This document shows positions 25,722-33,378 of a stretch of 41,096 nt of DNA, one piece after another. This stretch comes from Spirochaetaceae bacterium (GTDB lineage: Bacteria; Spirochaetota; Spirochaetia; DSM-27196; SKKC01), in NCBI GenBank assembly GCA_007128315.1, contig SKXQ01000085.1, positions 1-41,096 of the forward strand. The letters run 5' to 3'. Under the pieces are notes generated by a model that made no database searches, was not told the DNA's origin, and saw only the letters and a list, made by a program, of their open reading frames with translations. The position numbers and the translations under genes were made by a program. Every line of letters starts with the position of its first letter. Within the stretch, counting starts at the first letter, position 1.

Positions 25722-27125
25722 ATGGGAGAACAGCAGTTTGATCTGGTGGTGATTGGAGGCGGCCCGGCAGGTGTCCGGGCTGCCGAACGGGTCGCTCGAA
25801 GCGGCCGCAGCGTCATGCTCATTGAACAGCACGCGGTCGGCGGGACCTGCCTGAACTACGGGTGCATGCCGGCGAAAAGCATGATCGCCTGCGGAATTCT
25901 GTACAGAGACGCTCATGAGGCCGCGTTTCTCGGTATAGACACCGATACGATCGAGTATCGGCAGCAGATGGCCGTAAAACACAAGGACCTTGTTCTGAAA
26001 CGCATGCGCAGCGGCATGAGAGATCAGCTCGAAAAGGCCGGGGTAACGCTTATCGAAGGTACCGCACACATTACCGCTCCCCACCGTGTCGAGGTGGACG
26101 GTAAGACGGTCAGAGGCGAGAACATTCTCATGTGCACGGGCACCGTGCAGGGTGATCTGACCATCCCGACGGCCCGTGCGAGAATCCCTGTCATTGCGGC
26201 GAACGCGGCCTTCGATCTACCGAAGCTGCCTGCGCGTGTCGCGATCGTCGGGGCGGGATACATAGGCCTCGAGATTGCGAGCTGGCTCAACATGGTTGGC
26301 ACTGAGGTTACCGTCGTTTCCGAACACAGCGAAATTCTCGGGTTTGCCGGAGCAGATATCGGTCGACGTATGCGGCTCGCGCTCAGCACAGTCGAGTTTC
26401 TGTGTGGCTTCGATGTGTCTGAAGTTGACGGGAATGAGCTGGTTCTGAAGCAGAAGGACCAGGAAGGCACACCGAAGCGTATCGAGACCGACATGGTCAT
26501 ACAGGTCGTTTCTCGCACACCACGGCTCTCCGCGGTTGCCCTGAAAGGACTCGAATACACCGATAGAGGGGTTGTCGTCGACGCGAAGATGCGAAGCAAT
26601 ATACCGTCGCTCTACGCGGCGGGCGATGTGACCGGTCTGTTGAATCTTGCACACGCCGCATATCGTATGGCCGATGTCGCGGTGAACACCATGTACGGTG
26701 ACGGAACCGACCGTTTCGAGAGCACAATGGTTCCCTGGATTGTCTACACGACACCACAGCTGGCGGGTTGCGGACTGCACGAAGAAGCCGCGCGTGCTGA
26801 AGGTTTCACTGTCGAAAGTTCGCTGTTTACGCTTTCTGCGAACAGCAGATATGCACATGCTCATTTTGATCCGAAGGGTTGGTGCCGGCTCGTCTACGAG
26901 GTAGCGAGCGGTCGCATACGAGGCTGTTTTCTCATGGGCGAGGGAGTCTCCGAGATCATCGGGCAGGCTTCGGTGGCGATCTCGGCAGGCATGACCCTGC
27001 GTGATCTCGCGCGGACAGCGGTTCCGCATCCGACCGTATCCGAGGCGCTCAGCGATGCGGCCGATACAGCGGAACTGCGCCGGGTTAAGAGTGTCACCGG
27101 GCACGGATTTCATCCGCATCTGTAA
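25722..27125 (+). CDS. FAD-dependent pyridine nucleotide-disulfide oxidoreductase (dihydrolipoamide dehydrogenase-like)
   Basis: The ATG at 25722 follows a GAGGG site; earlier codons in the frame are rejected. The 467-residue enzyme has the FAD-binding LVVIGGGPAGVRAAERVA, the redox disulfide C43/C48 in GGTCLNYGCMPAKSM, a second Rossmann fold (AIVGAGYIGLEIASW) for NAD(P)H, the FAD-binding LYAAGDV, and the C-terminal catalytic H436/E441 pair in PHPTVSE. These are the features of dihydrolipoamide dehydrogenase. The second Rossmann fold and central domain diverge from classical E3 proteins, and no 2-oxoacid dehydrogenase or glycine-cleavage genes are nearby, so its electron acceptor is uncertain. 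Its last 32 bases overlap the convergent sensor kinase gene. Confidence 0.88.
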   Translation: MGEQQFDLVVIGGGPAGVRAAERVARSGRSVMLIEQHAVGGTCLNYGCMPAKSMIACGILYRDAHEAAFLGIDTDTIEYRQQMAVKHKDLVLKRMRSGMRDQLEKAGVTLIEGTAHITAPHRVEVDGKTVRGENILMCTGTVQGDLTIPTARARIPVIAANAAFDLPKLPARVAIVGAGYIGLEIASWLNMVGTEVTVVSEHSEILGFAGADIGRRMRLALSTVEFLCGFDVSEVDGNELVLKQKDQEGTPKRIETDMVIQVVSRTPRLSAVALKGLEYTDRGVVVDAKMRSNIPSLYAAGDVTGLLNLAHAAYRMADVAVNTMYGDGTDRFESTMVPWIVYTTPQLAGCGLHEEAARAEGFTVESSLFTLSANSRYAHAHFDPKGWCRLVYEVASGRIRGCFLMGEGVSEIIGQASVAISAGMTLRDLARTAVPHPTVSEALSDAADTAELRRVKSVTGHGFHPHL

Positions 27126-28347
27126 GCGGAATGCGTATACGGTGACGGAACCCGGGTTCCGCACACGGCTCGACCGTGCCACCGCACTGTTCGACCGAGG
27201 CCTGTAGCAGACTAAGACCCTGATGGTCGAGATAGTCGAAGTCCGCCGATACGGCGGTACCGTTGTCCATGAGCGCGATCCGCAGGGCGCCTTCGTGTAC
27301 GGAAACCTGCGCCTGTACGACCAGGTCTATGGCGGGAGCAGCATGCAGCAGACTGTTGGTGAACGCCTCGGTGCACGCAAGCCCGAGATGGACGGAGCGA
27401 TCGGCCGTCAGCAGCACTTCGTGCCGGGCGTCCACCCGGATCCACTGAAAGTCACATTTTCGCACTGCAAAAACCGAATGTACTTTCTGGAATGTACGGA
27501 AAATAAGGACTGCTACGTCAACGTGCATTGCGTCACCGGCCGGATCGACGAGCTGCTGCACCGTCGCCATAGGTTCCATGCGCAGCCTCAATTTTCTGAA
27601 AGCGGCATCGGAGGTGTCGTGTTCGCCAATGCTCACGAGACTCATCATGACCTGTATGTTGTTGCGAACCCGATGATCGAGCTCGTGCAGGCCGGCTCTC
27701 TTGTCTTCGAGCGTTCTGCGAAGAGACCGTTGTATCTCCATGTTCTGTTGTAGCCCGTCTGAAAGTTGCCCGAGCAGACGGGTCTGATGGCTGGTGAGCC
27801 TTCGGAGCCGCGAAACCAGTTGCGTCACGACGTGGGTGCTTGCCGTTACCACCACCAGCACGTTGGCGCCAATTACGATCACGATCGGACCGCTCAGATC
27901 GGACTCAACGAGCCCGGTCGTAACAGCGATAGCGTAACCGATCGTCAGAATCACGAGGAGCGTTACGGTCAGGTATGTAGTCCTGCTGCTTGCAAAACCG
28001 GCGGTAAAAATGACCGACGCCATGAGCCACATGAATCCGGCTCCCTCCTGACCTGTATAAAAAAGAACGACTACGCCGACGGTCGCCGTACCGGCAATGA
28101 CCAGAGCTGCCCGGGTCTTGTGGGAAAACGCTTCTGTCAGGGCCAGGATCAGCAACAGCAGATAGACCGCGGCATTAACGACCAGAACAACCCACAGCGA
28201 GTTCACGTACGCGGCGATCATGCTCGGCACGAGTGCGATCAGGCCGAAAACGGAAAACCAGCGAATGAGGCTGGTGAGGATCTGGGTCTCGAACATGTGG
28301 ACGATGTCTGTGTGTGCGACGCCGAATCTGTTCATCTGCCTGTTCAT
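27094..28347 (-). CDS. Membrane sensor histidine kinase, HisKA_2 type
   Basis: The 417-residue protein has an N-terminal membrane block of about six helices (residues 25-180), a short coiled linker (180-218), then the HisKA_2 phosphoacceptor H225 in HELDHRVRNNIQVMMSLV. A degenerate-looking ATPase domain follows (LACTEAFTNSLLHA near 330, ALMDNGTA near 370). HisKA_2 kinases typically pair with regulators for light, stress or general stress response control. No response regulator is adjacent, so this is an orphan. The membrane block resembles the multi-helix sensor domains of unknown ligand. A GGGGTG sequence six bases before the ATG may serve as ribosome site. It lies 32 bases after tex. Confidence 0.83.
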   Translation of the reverse strand: MNRQMNRFGVAHTDIVHMFETQILTSLIRWFSVFGLIALVPSMIAAYVNSLWVVLVVNAAVYLLLLILALTEAFSHKTRAALVIAGTATVGVVVLFYTGQEGAGFMWLMASVIFTAGFASSRTTYLTVTLLVILTIGYAIAVTTGLVESDLSGPIVIVIGANVLVVVTASTHVVTQLVSRLRRLTSHQTRLLGQLSDGLQQNMEIQRSLRRTLEDKRAGLHELDHRVRNNIQVMMSLVSIGEHDTSDAAFRKLRLRMEPMATVQQLVDPAGDAMHVDVAVLIFRTFQKVHSVFAVRKCDFQWIRVDARHEVLLTADRSVHLGLACTEAFTNSLLHAAPAIDLVVQAQVSVHEGALRIALMDNGTAVSADFDYLDHQGLSLLQASVEQCGGTVEPCAEPGFRHRIRIPLTDADEIRAR

Positions 28348-28379
28348 TGTAACACCCCAGGGTCGATCCGCAACACGGT

Positions 28380-30554
28380 TCAGACCAGGCTCAGACTAAT
28401 GCGGTTTCTCCCGGAATCGACCTCAAGAACCGTAACCGTCACCTGCATGCCGGTCTGTACCACATCCGAGGGATGCGCCACGAAGTCCTTCGACATGTGC
28501 GAGATATGTACGAGCCCGTCGCGGTGAACACCAACATCGACGAAAGCGCCAAAATCCGTCACGTTCCGCACGACACCGGTGAGCTTCATACCGGGACTCA
28601 GGTCCGCGACCTCCCGAACGTCGTCCCTGAACTCGAGCAGCTCGAACGCGGGGCGCGGGTCTCTCCCTGGCGCCTTCAGGGAATCGAGTATGTCACGGAC
28701 AGTTTCTACCATGGTTGTCAGGTTCACGTATCGTGACACGTCAATCTTCGCGACGGCATCCGCGTTTCCGACGAGCGACTCCACGGTAAGGTTGATGTCA
28801 CGGGCCATCTGTTCGACCAGCGGGTAGCGTTCGGGATGTATTGCAGTCCGGTCAAGCGGATTGGGTCCAGTGACCCGCAGAAAGCCGGCCGCCTGCTCGA
28901 AGGTCTTTGCACCTATGCCGGACACCTTCAGGAGATCCTGCCGATTCGTGTAGCCTCCTGTCTCGCTTCGCCGCTTGACGATCGCCCTGGCGCTGCGGTT
29001 GTTCAGGCCGGCGACGTAGCGAAGCACGTGCTCACTCGCGGTGTTCAGATCGGCGCCGACCGCGTTGACGCAGGAGACGACCGTATCGTCGAGTTTTGCT
29101 GACAGCATGGCAGGGTCTACGTCGTGCTGGTATTGGCCGACGCCTATGGATCTGGGGTCGATCTTGACGAGTTCGGCGAGAGGATCCATGAGTCGGCGTC
29201 CTATCGAAACCGCACCGCGCACCGTCACGTCCTGGTCGGGAAACTCCTCGCGTGCGGTGCGGCTCGCCGAGTACACCGATGCGCCTGCCTCGTTCACACT
29301 GATGACCGCTACACCTGTTTCTGCGGTGGTCTTGAGATCGAGGCCGGTAACGAAGTCGTGCGTCTCCCGCCCTCCAGTGCCGTTCCCGATCGCAACTGCC
29401 CGACAGTTGTGTTTCAATACAAGGCTTCGAATCCGTTCGGCGGCTGACCTGGTATCGTTCCGCGGCGGGAGCGGGTAAATGGCTTCGTGATGCAGGAGCG
29501 ATCCGTGCTCGTCGAGGACCACGAGTTTACATCCCGTGCGGAGTCCTGGATCCAGAGCGACCATAGGTACCCCTCCGAGCGGAGGTTCGAGCAGAACCGA
29601 TCGCAGATTCCGGGCAAATACTTCGGCGGCGCTTTCTTCGGCCCGCTTCTTCAGCGCCGTGGTAAGCTCGTTTTCGAGGGCGGGTGCAAGAAGTCGTTTC
29701 CACGCATCCTCAAGGGCCGCCTGCATGTGCCCGTCCGCAGCGATCGTCGTCGCGTTCGCGGTAAGGCGGGGTTGCCCCTGCGGGAACAGCTGCCGGCGGA
29801 TACGGGCTTGTGCATCGTCGGAGTCTGGAAGCGCATGAACGGAAAGGATGCCCTCGCGCTCTCCCCGGAACAATGCAAGAATGCGATGGGATGGAGCCTT
29901 TTGTGCCGGCTCCCTGTAGTCGAAATAATCGGCATAGATCCGCGCCCCGGCTGACTCCCTGTCTGCGCCACGAGCGGGTTTGCTCGCGAGTACAGCGTGC
30001 TGTCCAAACAGCTCCCGAAGCCCGGTACGCACGGAGATGTGTTCGCTGACGTGCTCGGCGATAATATCACGAGCACCGGCGAGCTCTTCGTCACTGCATC
30101 CGTTGAGGTCGATCGAGGTTTCGTCTGTCTCGGGCAGGTCGAGATCAGCGCCCGTAGCCTGCACAATGAAGTGCGCAAGTGGTCCGAGACCCTTTTCACG
30201 GGCAGCATCCGCCCTGGTCTTGCGCTTGACCCGGTAGGGCAGGTAGATGTCTTCAAGCTCCTGTCGTGACGCCGCCGCCTGCAGGCTTCGCTCGAGCTCG
30301 TCGGTCAGCACCTCGCGCTCGGTGAGCGAAGCCAGCATGGCTTCCCGTCGTTTATCGGTGTCGCGCAGAAGCTGAATATGGTCGCGGACGGTTCGTATCT
30401 GCTCTTCGTCCATGCCCTGTGTGTGCTCTTTCCGGTAGCGCGAAATGAACGGGACGCTGGCGCCTTCGTCAAGGAGGCGAATGAGAGCGGCGACTGCCTG
30501 TTCCGGTTTCCCGACGAGGCCCGAAATTGTGTGGAGGTGCTGTTGCATACTCAT
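28380..30554 (-). CDS. tex: Tex family RNA-binding transcription accessory protein
   Basis: The 724-residue protein follows the Tex plan: an N-terminal helical region with PFISRYRKEHTQGMDEEQI near residue 35, a YqgF-like RNase H fold (VALDPGLRTGCKLVVLD near 325), helix-hairpin-helix repeats (VSGIGAKTFEQAAGFLR near 535), and a C-terminal S1 domain (about 652-724, VTDFGAFVDVGVHRDGLVHI). Tex binds nucleic acid and affects transcription and stress or toxin gene expression, with no known catalytic activity. The product ends right after the S1 domain and lacks the tail of E. coli Tex. Its ATG overlaps the serpin stop (ATGA), an unusual partnership. Confidence 0.96.
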   Translation of the reverse strand: MSMQQHLHTISGLVGKPEQAVAALIRLLDEGASVPFISRYRKEHTQGMDEEQIRTVRDHIQLLRDTDKRREAMLASLTEREVLTDELERSLQAAASRQELEDIYLPYRVKRKTRADAAREKGLGPLAHFIVQATGADLDLPETDETSIDLNGCSDEELAGARDIIAEHVSEHISVRTGLRELFGQHAVLASKPARGADRESAGARIYADYFDYREPAQKAPSHRILALFRGEREGILSVHALPDSDDAQARIRRQLFPQGQPRLTANATTIAADGHMQAALEDAWKRLLAPALENELTTALKKRAEESAAEVFARNLRSVLLEPPLGGVPMVALDPGLRTGCKLVVLDEHGSLLHHEAIYPLPPRNDTRSAAERIRSLVLKHNCRAVAIGNGTGGRETHDFVTGLDLKTTAETGVAVISVNEAGASVYSASRTAREEFPDQDVTVRGAVSIGRRLMDPLAELVKIDPRSIGVGQYQHDVDPAMLSAKLDDTVVSCVNAVGADLNTASEHVLRYVAGLNNRSARAIVKRRSETGGYTNRQDLLKVSGIGAKTFEQAAGFLRVTGPNPLDRTAIHPERYPLVEQMARDINLTVESLVGNADAVAKIDVSRYVNLTTMVETVRDILDSLKAPGRDPRPAFELLEFRDDVREVADLSPGMKLTGVVRNVTDFGAFVDVGVHRDGLVHISHMSKDFVAHPSDVVQTGMQVTVTVLEVDSGRNRISLSLV

Positions 30555-31870
30555 AGTGACGGATCGCTTACCCGTCCAATAAAGAGAATACTGCCGGTTT
30601 CGCGTTCGTAAAGAACGTAGACGAAAGGACGGTCAAGCCGGATCTGGACGGGATCGGTCGGCACTATCGATCGCACACCGATGACGACGGCTGTTGCCGC
30701 TGCCGCTTCGGTTCCTTCTTCATCAACTTCAATGACACTCTGGTGTATTATGTCGGTCACATACAGATCCCTGTTACCGCTGATGCCTGACAGGTCGGCA
30801 CGATTCGGATCGAACGCGTTCCGCATGCCAAGACCCCGTAGAATGTCGGGCAGACTCAGGGACGCTTCGCTCGAGAAACGCGGCATGGTAAGCGAGGTCT
30901 GTGTAGCCCCGAGCGACTGCAGCATGCGCTCGAACCCCTCACGATCAAGTCCTGTCTGCCAGCCGTCCCAGGCGGACGGATCACGGGGCATGAGTGCGAT
31001 GAAGGACGTCGTGCTTCCGGCGTAGGGCAGCTCGACAGCGATTGTATCGCCTTCCATGGAGACCGGCAGTCTTGCCTCAAGCTGCATGAGCGGCACCTCT
31101 CGTTCGACGCCGGCTGCGGTGGTGAATGTACCGTCCTCGGTGGCGTGTTCAGGAAAGGGATGCTGCCAGCCAGCGAGAAAGTACACGGCGTTGGCCAGAA
31201 CAAGCCGCGTCAGCGGTGTAATGCTTCCCGGCGAAAGCAGGTCGGCGATCTTGCCTTCGGTCTGCGCCTCGACCCATTCGTTGATTTCCTGTCGAGATCC
31301 ATCGGGGTTACCCGCAAAGTCGGTGTCGTTCAGCGCGGCACGAAAGACGTCACGTATCCGGGATCGATACGTGTCCTGCACCGGGTACGCTGCGTCGACC
31401 CAGAGGCCGTTAGCTATCCGGAGCGTGAAGGGATCTCCTTCCAAGGAGGCCGTCTCCCGGGGCTCTTCGCTGTCCGGTCTATCCCCCTCATGCGGCGTCA
31501 GACGACCTTGCAGCTCGCCCGCGGCCGCCAGGAGCTCCCGGCCCCGTGCTGAGAACCGCAATGCATCCTCTATCTGTGAGGCTGTCTCGTCTTCGGATCC
31601 CGCGTAGAGCATGAGAATGGCCGCAGCAATGGAATGCGGGCTCAGGATCAGGTTCTCCTCGGCCTCCGCTCCGGCAATCGCACGGAACAGATCAAAGGCG
31701 AAGTCCCGTGTGTCCCCGGCGAGGTCCAGAGCTCCGTACTCGACTGTGGTGCCGTCGGTCCTGGATGCCGGGAATGACGACTCCGCCCGGGGGGCAGCGG
31801 TGAGGAGTACCGGGAGAAAGAACAGACACAGAACGCCTGCCGTGTGTGAATAGCGTGATGCTTGTTTCAT
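30551..31870 (-). CDS. Secreted serpin (serine protease inhibitor)
   Basis: The 439-residue protein has a signal peptide (about 1-27, LCLFFLPVLLTAAPRA) and the full serpin fold: FAFDLFRAI and LILSPHSIAAAILMLYAGS near the N-terminus, NAVYFLAGW (the shutter/breach region), and the C-terminal block RPFVYVLYERETGSILFIGRV. The reactive loop is of inhibitory type: the hinge EEGTEAAAAT (384-393) has small residues at P15-P9. Counting from it gives P1 R400 and P1' S401 in VVIGVRS. That predicts inhibition of trypsin-like proteases, and the pattern parallels the antithrombin loop. A Glu/Pro-rich insertion lies near 125-145. It should act in the periplasm or outside the cell. Its stop overlaps the tex ATG. 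No ribosome site precedes the start. Confidence 0.96.
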   Translation of the reverse strand: MKQASRYSHTAGVLCLFFLPVLLTAAPRAESSFPASRTDGTTVEYGALDLAGDTRDFAFDLFRAIAGAEAEENLILSPHSIAAAILMLYAGSEDETASQIEDALRFSARGRELLAAAGELQGRLTPHEGDRPDSEEPRETASLEGDPFTLRIANGLWVDAAYPVQDTYRSRIRDVFRAALNDTDFAGNPDGSRQEINEWVEAQTEGKIADLLSPGSITPLTRLVLANAVYFLAGWQHPFPEHATEDGTFTTAAGVEREVPLMQLEARLPVSMEGDTIAVELPYAGSTTSFIALMPRDPSAWDGWQTGLDREGFERMLQSLGATQTSLTMPRFSSEASLSLPDILRGLGMRNAFDPNRADLSGISGNRDLYVTDIIHQSVIEVDEEGTEAAAATAVVIGVRSIVPTDPVQIRLDRPFVYVLYERETGSILFIGRVSDPSL

Positions 31871-31930
31871 AACATCATAGAGTATTGCCCGTTTCAGTCC
31901 GGATTTCGACCGGTTAGCGGCGCATTTCCG

Positions 31931-31939
31931 TGGTATTAT
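31931..31939 (+). promoter_or_regulatory. Candidate extended -10 promoter for the lipoprotein gene
   Basis: TGGTATTAT has the TGn extension and a five-of-six -10 hexamer (31934-31939). It lies about 50 bases before the ATG at 31992 and would give a leader of about 46 bases. No clear -35 is visible. Confidence 0.4.
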
Positions 31940-31957
31940 CGTTTCCAGGTGGAAAAG

Positions 31958-31971
31958 CCTGCCCGGGCAGG
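31958..31971. repeat. 14-bp perfect palindrome in the lipoprotein leader
   Basis: CCTGCCCGGGCAGG is a perfect palindrome located between the candidate -10 and the ribosome site (GGGGAG, about 31977-31982) of the gene at 31992. It could be an operator for a dimeric regulator placed just downstream of the transcription start; chance is possible in GC-rich DNA. Confidence 0.35.
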
Positions 31972-31991
31972 TGGCAGGGGAGAGTTACAGC

Positions 31992-32555
31992 ATGAAGATT
32001 ATGAGACTGGCGGGTATTGCACTGGTGCTTTTTAGTGTTGCCGGATGTGAGTGGTTCCTCAACGCCATGCTTTTCCCTGACTATGCGTCCTTTCTGGACG
32101 AGGGGAAGGTTTTCGTTGGTGTTGATGAGGTGACTGGACTGGACGGTGGCGGCCACTACGCGAGTTTCTGGATTGTAGAAATCGCCCCCCACGAAATGGG
32201 TGCCAGCTATCTCGAGCTTGCTGGCATGACTCACACCGAACGCGCGACATTGCTGAGTACCTATGTGACTGGTTCTGTGTCGAACCCGCCCGGTGTTCCT
32301 CTTTCGGAAGACGCGTTCTATGCAGGTGTCGGAGCCCCGATTAGTAGTGGTGCGAAAGTCGACATTGGTCCGCTCGCGACCGATGCAGTTGCAGACGGGC
32401 TCAAGGTTAGTGACGGGGTCAAGATTACTCTAAACGGCGGCATGTACGCCATGTACTACTTTTTCACATTCAGCGGTGGTGGTGACCGGCGCGGCGTCCT
32501 CCCGCTGATCGTCGATGGGGACGCTCCGCAGACCCTTAATTACGACGACCTCTGA
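31992..32555 (+). CDS. Lipoprotein of unknown function
   Basis: The ATG at 31992 is preceded by a GGGGAG site at suitable distance. It yields a 187-residue protein with a signal segment and the lipobox VAGC (C19); seven earlier codons in frame are rejected. The mature part has alternating polar and hydrophobic strands and a glycine-rich C-terminal half (KITLNGGMYAMYYFFTFSGG), suggesting a beta-sandwich. I recognise no family. It stands alone between divergent serpin and convergent GNAT genes, and its 3' end overlaps the GNAT gene by 16 bases. It appears somewhat less GC-rich than the neighbours. Confidence 0.72.
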   Translation: MKIMRLAGIALVLFSVAGCEWFLNAMLFPDYASFLDEGKVFVGVDEVTGLDGGGHYASFWIVEIAPHEMGASYLELAGMTHTERATLLSTYVTGSVSNPPGVPLSEDAFYAGVGAPISSGAKVDIGPLATDAVADGLKVSDGVKITLNGGMYAMYYFFTFSGGGDRRGVLPLIVDGDAPQTLNYDDL

Positions 32556-33325
32556 ACGCGGTAGAGCAGGCACTCGTAAGTTCGGGCGTCGCGGTAGCCG
32601 ATGCGCTCGGCGAGGCGTTTCGACGTAGGGTTGGCAGCGTCCCACGCAACGAAGGTGTCTGTTTCGCGGCCCCAGGCGAGCAGCGCCCGCGAAGCGAGGG
32701 TTGCGTACCCGCGCCCGCGGCGATCCTTCCTCGTGCCGACTTCGACCTCTATGCCCCGGGTATAGACGGCGTAGCTCGATGCGCCTGAGACTGCCTCCCC
32801 GTTTTCGATGACGACGAAACCGATACCCCGGGACAGGAACTCTTCGGCACCTCGAAACTGACAGATCAGATCGTGGAACCAGCCTTCGTTTCGATGCTTC
32901 TGTATATGCGCTCGGTTCATGCGCTCAATCGACACACCGGCTTCGCTTGCGAGGGTTCGTGCTTCTTCCCCGGTACGGGCGAAGATCTCCCAGTCGAATC
33001 GTTCCGTATCGAACGCGTAGCGGGTGTAGTGGCTCGTCGTTGCGTCCGGATCGCTTTCCAGGAGGCTCCACCAGGTACCTCCGGCCGGCATGACGTGCAG
33101 CTCCTCCTTGTGATGTGTTGCGACGTCCCGAATAAGGGTCAAGAGCGGTGTTCCCGTGAGATAGACGAAGTCACCGACGACGACCGCAGCGCTGGTGGCC
33201 GTCTCGGGCCGGCTGTCGAGCACAGCGTAGCCGCCTGTTCCGTCGAAGAATGCAGTCGCGAGGAGATCAATCCGTTCCGGTTGCAGATGTTTCGGCAGTT
33301 CGGCGGCTTCGGAAAGAACGTGCAT
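32540..33325 (-). CDS. GNAT-family N-acetyltransferase
   Basis: The 261-residue protein has a C-terminal GNAT domain. The acetyl-CoA pyrophosphate loop is RRGRGYA at 202-208. The preceding strands read GFVVIENGEAVSGASSYAVY and IEVEVGTRKD, and the domain ends NPTSKRLAERIGYRDARTYE, a standard GNAT finish. The N-terminal 120 residues (with WWSLLES and TRYAFDTERFDW) form a separate domain, as in the GNAT subgroup that includes ZmaR-type acetyltransferases. The substrate is not predictable. It diverges from mrp. Its ATG is 53 bases from the mrp start, and its candidate -10 (TATACT, minus strand) overlaps that of mrp. Confidence 0.82.
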   Translation of the reverse strand: MHVLSEAAELPKHLQPERIDLLATAFFDGTGGYAVLDSRPETATSAAVVVGDFVYLTGTPLLTLIRDVATHHKEELHVMPAGGTWWSLLESDPDATTSHYTRYAFDTERFDWEIFARTGEEARTLASEAGVSIERMNRAHIQKHRNEGWFHDLICQFRGAEEFLSRGIGFVVIENGEAVSGASSYAVYTRGIEVEVGTRKDRRGRGYATLASRALLAWGRETDTFVAWDAANPTSKRLAERIGYRDARTYECLLYRVQRSS

Positions 33326-33340
33326 GGTGTGTGGCCCCGC

Positions 33341-33370
33341 TTGAAGGTCGATTGAAGGGACAAGTATAGT
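33341..33370. promoter_or_regulatory. Overlapping divergent promoters for mrp and the GNAT gene
   Basis: On the plus strand TTGAAG (33341-33346) and TATAGT (33365-33370) are 18 bases apart and point to mrp. On the minus strand TATACT (33363-33368), with TAGGCA 17 bases upstream, points to the GNAT gene. The two -10 boxes share the bases AGTATAGT, so only one polymerase could bind at a time. The mrp transcript would start within a few bases of its ATG. Confidence 0.5.
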
Positions 33371-33378
33371 GGAAGGCT

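Noticed and set aside
23729-25741. A 670-codon open frame on the plus strand opposite the GPH and Gfo/Idh genes.
   Set aside because: It is rich in Arg, Glu, Gln and His with no domain pattern, and both minus-strand genes beneath it have clear family motifs and operon spacing. High GC makes long antisense frames common.
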